Shown here: piece after piece, positions 15,712 to 26,154 of the stretch
Numbering within the stretch: the first letter of the stretch is position 1
Layout of the letters: every line of letters starts with the position of its first letter
Assembly: GCA_963920525.1 (NCBI GenBank)
Contig: OY986435.1
Span: 301,953,908-302,017,907 of the forward strand
Source: Dichetophora obliterata
Lineage: Eukaryota; Arthropoda; Insecta; Diptera; Sciomyzidae
DNA length: 64,000 bases
Direction: 5' to 3'
The notes under the pieces: generated by a model
What the model saw: the letters and a program-made list of their open reading frames with translations, nothing else
The model's database searches: none
What the model was told of the DNA's origin: nothing
Translations under genes and position numbers: made by a program

Positions 15712-17930
15712 GGTTTAGAGAATATGTAAAATTCAACAAAATAGTCAAGTTTTTCTTAAACAAAGAATAAAAGATAGCATTGTAGTCAATTATAAGAATG
15801 GACACAAAATATGGTCACAAAATATGCTATCCAATATGAAATTGATCTTCAATTCTGAGCTGCTTGCAATTTCCATGGATTTGTTACATTCAGGTTGTCA
15901 TGGAGTGCGTTAAGAAATAAGGCTTTACTAAGGCTACTTCTCCTAATCATGTGACAACGAAAAACCTATTAAATTTTACCCACCGCTGCCTAAATATTGC
16001 AAAAACAGCTGAAAAACTTACGATAGTTGTATAATTTCAAATGATGTTAATTAAGAAATTTATCGTTAATTAAGATATCGATTGGAATTTTCAACATTTT
16101 TGAAGATTAAACCTTAAGCTATATAGTATAATTTGTTTGCCAAAAACTTTGAATTATAAAGAACTCTTGTGGCCTTAACTGATATTTAGTATTTGTACGC
16201 AATGAACTGAACTATGCTAAAAGATAATATTATACATTTTTAAATTATGTAGTTAAAAACAAAAACGAGTACATTTTTAATGTGCGTAGAAAAAATTAAT
16301 TTTTTTTTTGCAAATTCATGGAAAACTAAATGCTGACTTTAGTTGGTATGTATAAAAAACCTTTTAAAATTTCATATGGCTAGAAAAATGTATACTTAAT
16401 TTAATTGGTGCTTCATTTCCTAATACTTGTATGTATTAAGATGAACGTTATTTGAACTATAAAGAAACTCTATCGAATTTATTCATAATTTATGAGAGAA
16501 AACTATTTTGTGTTTAAAACTGTAGCAAAAGTAAAACTTTTATCTATTTCAGCAGGCTGGATAGATAACTAAATTTTTTTTTTAAATAAATAAAATACCA
16601 TTACTTAAAATTGAGTTACACGATTAAATGATGGCAAGGCTATAAAAGCTAATATTAAAAACGAGTGAATTTGCTAACTCAATTCGAGACAAATATAAAA
16701 TGGAATAGAAGAGTTTTTCTCTATGCAATCAAATTCGTTTGCCAACATTCTATAAAATATTCGTCTTCATAACTAATTCGCTCTGAACAGAAAGATATTC
16801 ATGTAACAGAGGTCTTGCAGAATTTTATATTATGAACACTAAAAAGTGTTAACAATACAAAAATATATCAAAAACTAATTATGCTAGCCATATAAGCTGG
16901 TCTTATAAGCCTTTCTTGTGTCATGCGCAATAAGCATAAACGTGCGTATTCATTAAATTAAAACAAACATACTTTTCACCACAACTCTCCACATCTGAGG
17001 GTGTTCTTGTTAACATAAATGCCTTATTAAGAACAAATTATATTGTAATAATATCCAATAAAATAGCTACTACAACTATTTAAATGCAATATTTATTATT
17101 TACGTGCTTAAATCTAAACCCAAAAAATAACAAAATAAAATTAGACTTAAAGATAAAAATATAATTAATTTACCAATGTAAGAATATAAAATGTAAACTG
17201 AAAAAAATTAATGTATCTAATGTGAACACTTTCAGTGCTTGTTTAACAAAATTAATTATTTTTTCCTCTTCTGCATAATATTAAGAAAACAAATACAATA
17301 AGCGTTGAAAATATTTTATTTTATTTCTATAAATTTAATTAGCTTAAAAGATAATTAATTTAGTTATGTAGGAATTAAATGAAAAAACAAATTCTTAAGA
17401 AATAACACAGGTTATACAGTAACATGTACCTATGTGTAAGTGTATATCTATAAAAAGAAAATATGCTTTGTAATATATCTACGATTATGATGATCAGTTA
17501 TATAATTTTTTTAATATAGTTATTGTTGTTCTGATACTTTCATTTCGTTGTGTATAAATAAATGATCAACTGATTTAAATATATACAGATATATTAAAAA
17601 CAAAAAAAATTAGAAATATGAGTTTAATTGAATTTACTCAGTTGAAAAACGAAGCAGTCCTGCCGATGAAAGGAATGTGATAACTATTCCAACCACAGAT
17701 TTCTGGCATGCCTAATTTAGCATACTTTAGCTATACAACTTAGAGCTTTGTAACTTTTAATCAGAATGCTAAGATTTACAAAATACTGCTATATGAGCAA
17801 ATTCGATCGAATCCAAATTTCAGTACACTTAATGCGGGGTCCTTTATGAATTTATTGACAAAGAAATCACGAAATTGATGTGCCAGAAATGAATATTCAT
17901 AAGCTAAGAATCAGCAAATGATGACGTTGA
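15712..17930. other. warts 3' UTR and AT-rich downstream region
   Basis: No reading frame of note. The first poly(A) signal AATAAA after the stop is at 15766-15771; further AATAAA motifs occur at about 16585 and beyond, so a longer 3' UTR is possible. No repeat that I can name. Confidence 0.5.
15766..15771 (+). terminator. Candidate poly(A) signal for warts
   Basis: AATAAA lies 55 bp after the warts stop codon in an A-rich context. It is the closest canonical signal, but later ones could also be used. Confidence 0.4.
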
Positions 17931-18250
17931 TAAATTTATGGGCCGTTGTAGTTTCAGTGGTGACCAATTCGAAATTGAACACCATAGCGAAGAAATGCAG
18001 AGGTATCTGAATGCAAAAGTGTCACCGATATCTGCATACGAATTAAATTTTTTTAGTTGGTGGTTCCTTAACCGCCACACATTTCCGAATTTATATTTTT
18101 TGTCTCGAAAGCTGGAATCACTGTTGCCTCTTCGTCATCAGAACGGAGCTTCAGTACAACGGGAATAATTACATCAGCTCGCGGAGCAAGCCTTGTACCC
18201 GATCCAGTTCAGGATTTAATACTTGCCAGATATAAATACATGAAATACAT
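17930..18250 (+). pseudogene. hAT transposase C-terminal fragment
   Basis: The frame at 17938-18168 contains FSWWFLNRHTFPNLYFLSRK, which resembles the hATC dimerisation region (WW...FP.L..LSRK). A second frame over about 18110-18240 continues it as VASSSSERSFSTTG then SLVPDPVQDLILARYK, the Ser-Glu-Arg-Phe-Ser hallmark of hAT transposases. The frameshift lies near 18115. No inverted repeats were recognised around it, so it is an isolated decayed remnant. Confidence 0.7.
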
Positions 18251-18739
18251 GATTTTATAAAATAAAATGTTGAAAAAACATATTTTATATAAAAATGTAA
18301 ATCTTTCTCAATAATTTAAAAAAGAAAATTAATACAAATGAAATCGAATTTCATGTAGCTTTTGCAAAAAATAAACCTTTAATAAATGTAGCTTTAAGAA
18401 TATATAATAAATAAATAAATAGAACTATTTTCTATGAACAAACAACTATTTTCTATAAACGAACATCTATTTTCTACGAACGAACGAACACATAAAATGA
18501 GCGTTCAATAACTGAAATTGAAAATTTAAATTTTTTACGATATATACAATAAAAAATTAGTGTTAGCTTAAATGTGTGCTTCGTAGCTGCATATAGCACT
18601 GCAAAACCGGCAGCTATAAGCGCATGAAAGAAAAAACACTCAAAACAACAAATGTCAAACGAAAGTGAATCGAAAATTTTTAAAATTTTTGAAACTCTTG
18701 CCTCACGGTACATTTACCTTTCTACTTCCTCATCTCTTA

Positions 18740-19762
18740 GGGGTCGTCCATAAACTACGTTACTGATTTTCCGGTTTTTTTTAACCCCCCTCCCCCTGCG
18801 TTACTTTTCGTAGTGCTTTTCAAAACCCCTCCCCCCCCCCCTCCCCCTAAAGTAACGTGACATATGAAATGAACTCATTCGTATGATTATATATTTTGAC
18901 TAGCTCTGACAATTTTCACTAGTATTAGTGACTAGTATGACTAGAGACATTAAAGGAACAATTGGAAAACAATCAATAATTAATATCATCTGTAAAAGCT
19001 ATTCCATCTGCGATCCAAGATTCGATGCTCTCAATCGCTGGGATAGAAGAAGCTGGTAGCTTTGTTGAGGATTCTTCAAAATAGAACTTTTCATCGGATT
19101 CTATGTCGACCCATTGGTGAATCCTCATTTCTAACGCAAAGAAATTCACCTGGTCTTTGACAGAGTACCCTTAAAGGCTGCACCCGAGCTGCACCAAGTT
19201 CTGTGTTTTTGTGTAAATGCTTTCTGAAAATTGATTTATTTAAATAGTATTTTTTATTCCGATATATTATTGTAAACGATATAATACAAACTTATGGCAA
19301 TTCATAGAAGTTTTAAAAACGAAATACAAGCCGCAGGTAGGACACGACCTTGAACCGATTTCTTCTTTCTGAGAAGGACAGTACATGTCATACGGTATCT
19401 CCTTTGATCAAGAACATTCAAGCCTTAACGTCAAAGCCTGTCGAAAAAGCAAAGACCCAAATTTTTCAGACGTGTGCTGAGATGGTGAAGGAATACCAAA
19501 AGGTTCCTGTGTCGAGGGAAAAGGTGGTGGAAGAAATCGTTGAAACAAAAGTTAACCATCAATTTAGACGATCAAACATAAACATGTAAGGTTAAAAATT
19601 TGTGAAATGATTGTGTTATTAATTAGAGGTTTTTCGTCGATTTTTTGACTTTTGGTAACGTTACAATATCTAAACACCTCCCTCCCCTACCGTTACTTAT
19701 CGTAGTGCATTTCAAAACCCCTCCCTCCCCCTAAATTGGTAACGTAGTTTATGGACGACCCC
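18740..19762. mobile_element. Non-autonomous DNA transposon with GGGGTCGTCC ends
   Basis: Terminal inverted repeats read GGGGTCGTCCATAAACTACG on both strands, and subterminal C-rich blocks (CCCTCCCCCT-like) are repeated near both ends. The 1,023-bp element is flanked by TTA at 18737-18739 and 19763-19765, a 3-bp duplication that suggests a PIF/Harbinger-like origin. A 79-codon frame at 19350-19589 has no motif I recognise; it may be a remnant. No full transposase is present. Confidence 0.65.
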
Positions 19763-19798
19763 TTATATAGTCATCAAAGTGAGTCTGTTGAGTTAGGC

Positions 19799-19981
19799 CA
19801 TAGTAGAAGAATACAGGTAGATGCACCAGATGAGAGCATACTGCCGAAAATGTCAAAACGAAGCAAAACTTTTTATTTCTTTTCTTTTGTTTCCATTCGC
19901 CACACAGCTGAATTTGACAAACATGGCAGTATGGAAAGAGAGCACAGTCAGCGCTGCAGCTACTTCTATCCCTTTGCCATG
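19799..19981. mobile_element. hAT-type MITE, family A, copy 1 (183 bp)
   Basis: The element begins CATAGTAGAAGAATACAGGT and ends, read inverted, CATGGCAAAGGGATAGAAGT. It is flanked by an exact 8-bp duplication, AGTTAGGC, at 19791-19798 and 19982-19989. It is the same length as copies at 20011 and 23714. The 8-bp duplication with TA in the middle is the hAT (Buster-type) hallmark. Confidence 0.85.
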
Positions 19982-19994
19982 AGTTAGGCTAGTG

Positions 19995-20364
19995 CAAGGC
20001 TCATTTAGTGCATGGTAGAAGGATAGAGGTATATGCAGCGCTGACTGTGCTCTCTTTCCATACTGCCATGTTTGTCAAATTTAGCTGTGTGGCGAATGGA
20101 AACAAAAGAAAATAAAGAAAAAGTTTTGCTTCGTTTTGACAATTCCGGCAGTATGCTCTCATCTAGTGCATATACCTGTATTCTTCTACCATGATTTAGT
20201 GCAAGTTGTGGCACTTGAGAGCGAGCTCGGTCGAACTGTCAGAATGGATGAAAAGAAATAAAGAAAATGGATGCATAGAACAAAGAAAAGCACAGTGACA
20301 GTACAAGCAAAGGCGGAAAAAGAGTGCATTCTCTCAAGTGCCACAACCTTATAAATGAACCTTG
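19995..20364. mobile_element. hAT-type MITE, family G, split by a family A copy
   Basis: Inverted ends CAAGGCTCATTTA and, inverted, CAAGGTTCATTTA continue into a shared GTTGTGGCACTTGAGAG block. It is flanked by exact GGCTAGTG duplications at 19987-19994 and 20365-20372. A family A element (20011-20193) with its own duplication has inserted inside it, so the element itself is about 179 bp. Confidence 0.8.
20011..20193. mobile_element. hAT-type MITE, family A, copy 2 (183 bp, reversed)
   Basis: The ends are CATGGTAGAAGGATAGAGGT and, inverted, CATGGTAGAAGAATACAGGT. It is flanked by exact ATTTAGTG duplications at 20003-20010 and 20194-20201. It is in the opposite orientation to copies 1 and 3 and nested in family G. 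Confidence 0.88.
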
Positions 20365-20515
20365 GGCTAGTGTAGACCAGAGGTCGGCAAAACTCAAACT
20401 GAGTGTGTGTTGGTGAGAGCAAATATTCTGCAGTGAAAAAAATTTATGCTGCATATGATTTTAAAATTTGTACACTTGCACACAAAAGTGATTTAATGAA
20501 ACTATTTCAAACATA

Positions 20516-22162
20516 CTATGGCAAAGGTATGTTATTAATAAGTTCAGAAATGTTAATTTTGTTATCGCAGTTTCTTATTAAAAGAATGCTTTTTAGAGGA
20601 GAATTAGTTAATCTATTTCGCTGCTTTGAGCATATGAATTTCAGGTCGGAAAAAATTTGTTCACAAAAGTAGGTGGAAGGATAAAAAGCTAACAGTTTGT
20701 AAGAAACTGCTAATAACGGCTGCATTTCTTCAAAGTCTTTAAATCTCTTTTCAAAATTATTTATAAGGGTTTCTATTATGTCAATGTGTTCATTCTTTTG
20801 TTCGCTTGTAATATTTTCAAAAAATGATGCTCTTGGGAAACTTGAATAATTTTCTTCTTGAATATTAGCTAAAAGTAAAAATAGTGTTGTTTTGAATTCA
20901 AAAATGCTATTGTATGAATTGTAAACAGTCTTATTTTTTCCTTGAAGCTGAAGGTTTAGCTTATTTACGAAATTGGTTATATCTGTTAAAAATGCAAAAT
21001 CCAAATTAAAGCTATTGTCTTGTAAAGCATCTATTAAATGTTCAGTATTATCTATTTTTTCGATTTTCAAAAACTGCATTACTTTATCCCTTAGATCGTA
21101 AAGCCTGGAAAGGCAATCGCCACGACTGAGCCACCTTACTTCTGTGAACATTTTCAGGTCATAATGTTCGGCGTCGGTATTTTTAAGAAATTGAACAAAT
21201 TTCCTATGGGTTAGAGAATGATGTCCTCCTCTTATTGTGTTAATAATTTTCTCTGCTGTTTTCATGGCAGGAAATGTGCTCAAAAACTTTGAAGCAAGTG
21301 CAACCTGGTGGATGATGCAATGAAGAGATGACATTTCGATCCCGTGCTTTATCAATTGACCCACAAATCCATCATTTCTACCAACCATAACGCTAGCACC
21401 ATCCGTACACACTCCAATTAATTTACTCATATCTAATTTGGAGAAAACGTTTTCATTTAGAATATCAAACAAAATTTTTCCCGTAACATTTCCATGTAAT
21501 GTTTCCATGGAGATCATTGATTCAAAAACTACGTAATCAGAACTTACACTTCGGATGCAAATTACTAATTGACACAGATCGTTAATATCAGTGCTCTCAT
21601 CTAATGATATGGAAAAATATTTGCAGTTATTCACCGTTTTCAAAATTTCAAACTCAATAGAGTGAGCTACTTGTTCTATACGTCGAGCTATGGTTCTCGC
21701 GGACAAGGGAATGGATTGAACAACATCAGTTTTATAATTTATTTTATTCAAAATATCAGTGCAAATGTTGTTAATAAAAGTTCCGTCAGTAAAAGGTCTG
21801 CCATGTTTTGCTATATGAAGAGATATTATGGTTGACAATGTCACTTTAAGTTTCTTTTGGGTTTCCAGATGGTTCATTTCATTATCTGTTGCTTCCATAT
21901 CAGAAAGCCATAACTTGAATTTTTGTAACACAGAATCTCTTTTTTCCCTAAAAATCCTATATTTTTCAACTCTATTCAATTTAGTTAATTCATTATGAGA
22001 ATGTTCATAATGCCTTTTAAAAGCGTCTTCGCGTGGACTTTTGAATGCTGTGTAACAAATTAAGCATTGCATTTCATTAAAGGCATTCCTAAATAAGAAA
22101 AATTTTTCGCATATATTTTCAGCTTCCATTTTGCGCACGATGTTCTCACTTCGGTGGCTCAA
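20516..22162 (-). CDS. hAT transposase, 548 residues, uninterrupted
   Basis: This single-exon protein resembles hAT transposases of the GTF2IRD2/ZBED-like group. It would bind the transposon ends and cut and paste the element. An N-terminal zinc finger of the C-x2-C-...-H-x4-H type is seen at residues 33-56 (CLICYTAF, HYEHSH). Expected hAT landmarks are in order: LDESTDIND (Asp188), VCTDGASVM (Asp254), HCIIHQ (Cys282/His285), EVRWLSRG (Trp344), and a C-terminal hATC block with YFCEQIFSDLKFICSKQRNR near residues 500-530. No stop or frameshift interrupts it, and the length is near the usual 550-650. The start at 22162 is the first Met; 22129 is an alternative. It may be functional or recently so, but the right end carries a nested MITE. 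Confidence 0.88.
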   Translation of the reverse strand: MSHRSENIVRKMEAENICEKFFLFRNAFNEMQCLICYTAFKSPREDAFKRHYEHSHNELTKLNRVEKYRIFREKRDSVLQKFKLWLSDMEATDNEMNHLETQKKLKVTLSTIISLHIAKHGRPFTDGTFINNICTDILNKINYKTDVVQSIPLSARTIARRIEQVAHSIEFEILKTVNNCKYFSISLDESTDINDLCQLVICIRSVSSDYVVFESMISMETLHGNVTGKILFDILNENVFSKLDMSKLIGVCTDGASVMVGRNDGFVGQLIKHGIEMSSLHCIIHQVALASKFLSTFPAMKTAEKIINTIRGGHHSLTHRKFVQFLKNTDAEHYDLKMFTEVRWLSRGDCLSRLYDLRDKVMQFLKIEKIDNTEHLIDALQDNSFNLDFAFLTDITNFVNKLNLQLQGKNKTVYNSYNSIFEFKTTLFLLLANIQEENYSSFPRASFFENITSEQKNEHIDIIETLINNFEKRFKDFEEMQPLLAVSYKLLAFYPSTYFCEQIFSDLKFICSKQRNRLTNSPLKSILLIRNCDNKINISELINNIPLP

Positions 22163-22275
22163 AGGCGAATGAACAAAATAACATATTTTGCGCTGTGTGG
22201 TTGAACGAAAGAGCGCAAAATACGAAAGAGCGTAAGCGTCTGTGTGAATTGGTTTTCCACAATTGTGGTATGGAG

Positions 22276-22849
22276 CATGGCTGAATTATATAAGGTTAAG
22301 TAACCAAGAAACTGTTCTCTTTGTATGCTCTTTGTCAAAAGCAACAACAAAACTTCGATCGGCAAATGTCAAAGTAAAAGAAAAAGGCAAGTAAGCAATC
22401 AATTTAAATTTCTGATTAGATGTCAACATTTTATATTTTGAATTTGTGTTTCAAAATTCACAGGCAACGTGAAACAACTGGTGGCTTGCCATCATAAATG
22501 TCCTTAATTTTACCCAGTCTTGTTCTGCCATCTTGGCAAGATTAATGTAGTCACTCAGGTCGGACTGGCCAATGGTTTCGATGTTCTTAGCTGAGCTGCC
22601 ACAAAGCTGAGAGTTCGATTATTAAATCAAATTGAAACAGAAAGTCTTTCTTTTTATTTTAAACTTCAATCAATTATTTCTAATTTGAAATAAAAATTAA
22701 AAATAAACAATACTTTAGAGAACTGAAGTTTTTCACTTGTGGATTGCAGAATGTCAAAGTAAAAGAAAACTACACCAAACAGCTGTTTTTGACATCCGCC
22801 GACATATTTCCGCTCTCAGCTTACTCAACCTTATAATAATTAAACCATG
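22276..22849. mobile_element. hAT-type MITE, family P, nested in the hAT transposon
   Basis: The ends CATGGCTGAATTATATAAGG and, inverted, CATGGTTTAATTATTATAAG are followed by further matching sequence (GGTTAAGTAA / GGTTGAGTAA). It is flanked by exact GTATGGAG duplications at 22268-22275 and 22850-22857. The 574-bp interior has no coding potential that I can see. Confidence 0.8.
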
Positions 22850-22884
22850 GTATGGAGTGCCGATCTATGGTGTAGACCATGGCA

Positions 22885-23099
22885 CATGGCAGAATTAGAG
22901 AAGGTATATGCATTTCAGACTGTGCTCTCTTTCTCATAGCCAGAATTGTCAAACTCAAGCATTTTGCTATTCTTGCCTATTTTCGCTTTCTTATCGCATT
23001 CTCATCGTTTTCAGATTTTGTATGAGCTGTCAACTTCGTTTTGACAGTTGCGGCAGTCTCCCTCTCCAAAATACATATACCTTCTCTAATTCTGCCATG
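22885..23099. mobile_element. hAT-type MITE, family B, copy 1 (215 bp)
   Basis: The ends CATGGCAGAATTAGAGAAGG are perfect inverted repeats. It is flanked by exact CCATGGCA duplications at 22877-22884 and 23100-23107. It is the same length as the copy at 34776-34990. Confidence 0.85.
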
Positions 23100-23713
23100 C
23101 CATGGCAGAATAACCAGGTAGATGCACTAGAAATACGCTCTCTCGGACAACAAAACAATAACATAGGCATAATTGTAACATCAAAATGAGCTGTTTTGAA
23201 AATGTTATCAATTTTCACTTATTTATTCAGTTTTGACAATGGATTCTCTGGACTGCCTATAACTTCCTCCCGTCGCGATAATTCGAAAACAGTTCATTAA
23301 TTGTTAGCCTCCGTTCCAGCACGATAAAATTAGGAAACAATAGAAAGTTTCATTAAATAAATTTTATGTTTTCCAACTGCAATTTCACTTGTCAAAATAT
23401 ATTTTGACAGTTTAAATCAGCCGTATATGGCTACACAAATAAATTGGTTACTACTTAATCGAAATAAGTAGTCGAATGAAAATTATATTAAAAGTAAACT
23501 TTCATTTGCTTCATTTAAGGTCAAACTACAGTTAATTTTGTATTATATCTTAAAACACGTCTCATTTTATGAAATTTTTAAGATTTTTGTTTAGTTTTTT
23601 TACATGTTCATACATAAAATCTGTGTACTCAATTGATTTATACGGTTATAAGTAAATTATACATCCCTTTGGCTGAACGAATAAACATAAATTGTCAATA
23701 GTGACATTATAGC

Positions 23714-23896
23714 CATGGTAAAAGAATACAGGTATATGCACCAGATGAGAGCATACTGCCGGAATTGTCAAAACGAAGCAAAACTTTTTCTTTATTTTCT
23801 TTTGTTTCCATTCGTCACACAGCTAAATTTGACAGACATGGCAGTATGGAAAGAGAGCACAGTCAGCGCTGCATATACATCTATCCTTCTACCATG
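23714..23896. mobile_element. hAT-type MITE, family A, copy 3 (183 bp)
   Basis: The ends are CATGGTAAAAGAATACAGGT and, inverted, CATGGTAGAAGGATAGATGT. It is flanked by exact ATTATAGC duplications at 23706-23713 and 23897-23904. It is in the same orientation as copy 1. Confidence 0.88.
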
Positions 23897-24733
23897 ATTA
23901 TAGCTACGCCAATGCTTTGCTCTCTCGTTTTTTGCTCTCCGAATTGCATCTACCTGGTTATTCTGCCATGGTGTAGACCATGATTCAATTATTATAGGTT
24001 GTCCATTCGTTTGAAAACACCCGTAAATATGTAAACAAAAATATATTCTCTCTCAAACAAAGAAGTAAAATATTTTACTTCTTTGCTCTCATATATAAAT
24101 GACAACCAACGTTTTGTTGTCTTCTCAGAAAAAAGTTGTTTCAGTGTTTCGTTGAGAATTTTTTTAAAAAAGTAGTTAATTTATATATTGCTATACTCTA
24201 AATTACAATAACTGGGGCACCACGATTTAAAAATGGTTTTTTGTTCAGAATAAAAGAAAATGTGTTTGGTTGAACAAAAACGAGTATTCGTTTTTTGAAT
24301 TGACTCTTATGTTAATATATATGATGATCAACTATTTAATTTAATAGAATGGAAGCTGTTGACCAAAACTGATCAGCTAAAAGTTTCAAAGTTTTTCCAT
24401 AGCGCAAATTGAAGCATCAAGTTTAAAAGGCTTGACGAGTGGAAACAAAGATAAAGTTATCATTTATGTAACCAACTGTATATTTAGTTAGTGATAGACT
24501 AAAAAGAAATTTAGTATATCACATTAAAGTAGTTATATATGATAAAAACTTGCGGAAAAGTGTTTTAGTTATCTCTTATTCCTGCGATCTTTAAATAAAG
24601 ACGATTATGTCATTTCTGTAACAACTAAATACTTACAAATCAATTTCAGTATGCTCAAAATTAGCTCTGGAGCTAAAGGCTTTTTCAGACATGTATACTT
24701 ATATAAATTCTGGCGTCGCTAAAAAGCTTTCAG

Positions 24734-24782
24734 CGTGGTAGAAGAATAGAGGTAGTCGCACGGCTGAGAGCAAACTGGAGTC
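24734..24782 (+). repeat. Family A-like MITE end fragment
   Basis: CGTGGTAGAAGAATAGAGGT followed by a GAGAGCAAACTGG-like stretch matches the first 45-50 bp of family A with several differences. The rest of the element is absent here, perhaps cut by the adjoining retrotransposon. Confidence 0.4.
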
Positions 24783-24907
24783 ACGGATGCAGATGTTACA
24801 GCGCAAACAGTAGTTGATGCAAACCAAACCATAATTAGAAGGCAGTTGGCAAGTCGTGCCCAAAGTCAATCATCCGGCAGAAGCAGAGCAAGGCTCTTGA
24901 GCTTGAG

Positions 24908-26055
24908 TTGGAAAAGCTAGAAGAAGAAAAGAAACTAGAATATCAATTCCTGAAAGAAAGAGAGCGAAAAGAAAAGCTTTATTTGGAAAAAAAGTTCGAA
25001 ATTCTTAAGCAGCAAGAGGACAATTGTAGCGTAGGTAGCATTAAAAGTTGTGCGTCAAATCGTCGTATTGAAAATTGCGTCAGAACAAATGAAAGTTTTT
25101 TGGAGCAGGCTGTGGATAGTCCAGCTGCGAATGTTCACGCGGACATGAGCGTCGATGCACTTACTCAGAACCAGATAACGTCACGAAAGGGTTTATCCAA
25201 GGATTTGCCTATTTTTACCGGGAAGGCTGAAGAATGGCCAATATTTTTAAGCAATTTTCAAAACAGTACAAGAATGTGCAATTTTTCAAATGCAGAAAAT
25301 TTGACTCGACTTCAAAGAGCTATTAAGGGCGATGCATATAAGGCGGTATGCAGTCAGTGCTACTTCCATTTGCAGTTCCGGATGTCATAAAGTCGTTACA
25401 GATGCTGTTCGGTCGGCCAGAGCATATAATGCAAGATCTCATAGCTAAACTTAGGTTAGAACCCGCGCCAAAGTTAGAACGAATGGAAACAATTATAACC
25501 TATGCTCTGACAGTGAAAAATTTAAGTAGCACTATGGAGGCATCTGGTTTAATAAATCATTTAAATAATCCTCTTCTGTTGCAAGAGTTAGTCGACAAGC
25601 TTCCGCCATCCTTAAAGCTTGAATGGGCTATGCAAATTTGTACTGAGCAAGGTCCAAATATTAAAGATTTTGGAAATTGGCACTATGTCAAGGCAGAAGC
25701 TGCATCAAAAGTAACACGTTTTATTTCGAGCAAGCAAGACAAGCGTTCTGGTCACTTGCATTCTCATTACAATGAAACCATGCAGGCAGAGAGTAGTCGT
25801 ACAAAGGAATTAACGCAAAGAAGTTGTTATGCCTGCAACAAAAATCACAGGTTGGTTGATTGTGCTATGTTTGCAAAAATGAGCTGCAGCGAAAAGTGGA
25901 GAGTGGTCAACAATAAGAATATATGTGAAATTTGTCTAAAGCACTTAAAGAAGTTCAAATGCAGAGAACTAAAAATGTGCACAATTGATGGTTGCAAGGG
26001 TCAACACCATAAGTTACTTCATAAGGCTGCAGAGACACAGAAACCCGAACCATAA
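24908..26055 (+). pseudogene. BEL/Pao gag pseudogene
   Basis: Two overlapping frames (24908-25390 and 25348-26055) together form the gag region, with a frameshift near 25350. The first part is a charged coiled-coil (EKLEEEKKLEYQFLKERER), followed by LPIFTGKAEEWPIFLSNF, the start of the gag domain common in BEL elements. The second part ends with zinc-binding clusters: CYACNKNHRLVDC (near 25826) and a CEICLKHLKKFKC block. Gag would package the element RNA. It ends at a stop at 26053-26055. Confidence 0.85.
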
Positions 26056-26154
26056 GGCATATGTAATGCACATCAGTGTAAGCAGGAAGCATGGTTCAGA
26101 ATAGTACCAGTAAGGCTGTATGGTCGTGATAAGCAAGTTAACACTTATGCATTT

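Larger units (their letters stand above)
20378..22869 (-). mobile_element. hAT transposon with intact transposase frame
   Basis: The left end CAGAGGTCGGCAAAACTC and the right end, inverted, CATAGATCGGCACTCC form short imperfect inverted repeats. It is flanked by exact GTGTAGAC duplications at 20370-20377 and 22870-22877. The interior carries a single uninterrupted transposase frame on the minus strand. A 574-bp MITE (22276-22849) sits just inside the right end; without it and its duplication the element is 1,910 bp. Confidence 0.85.
22878..23970. mobile_element. hAT-type MITE, family C, with two nested MITEs
   Basis: The left end is split: CATGGCA at 22878-22884, then a family B insertion, then GAATAACCAGGTAGATGCA from 23108. 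The right end, inverted, reads CATGGCAGAATAACCAGGTA. It is flanked by GTGTAGAC at 22870-22877 (shared with the hAT transposon) and 23971-23978. A family A copy lies at 23714-23896. Confidence 0.78.

Noticed and set aside
24003..24780. Left LTR of the BEL element
   Set aside because: Compared by eye with 30003-30340; no convincing repeat was found.
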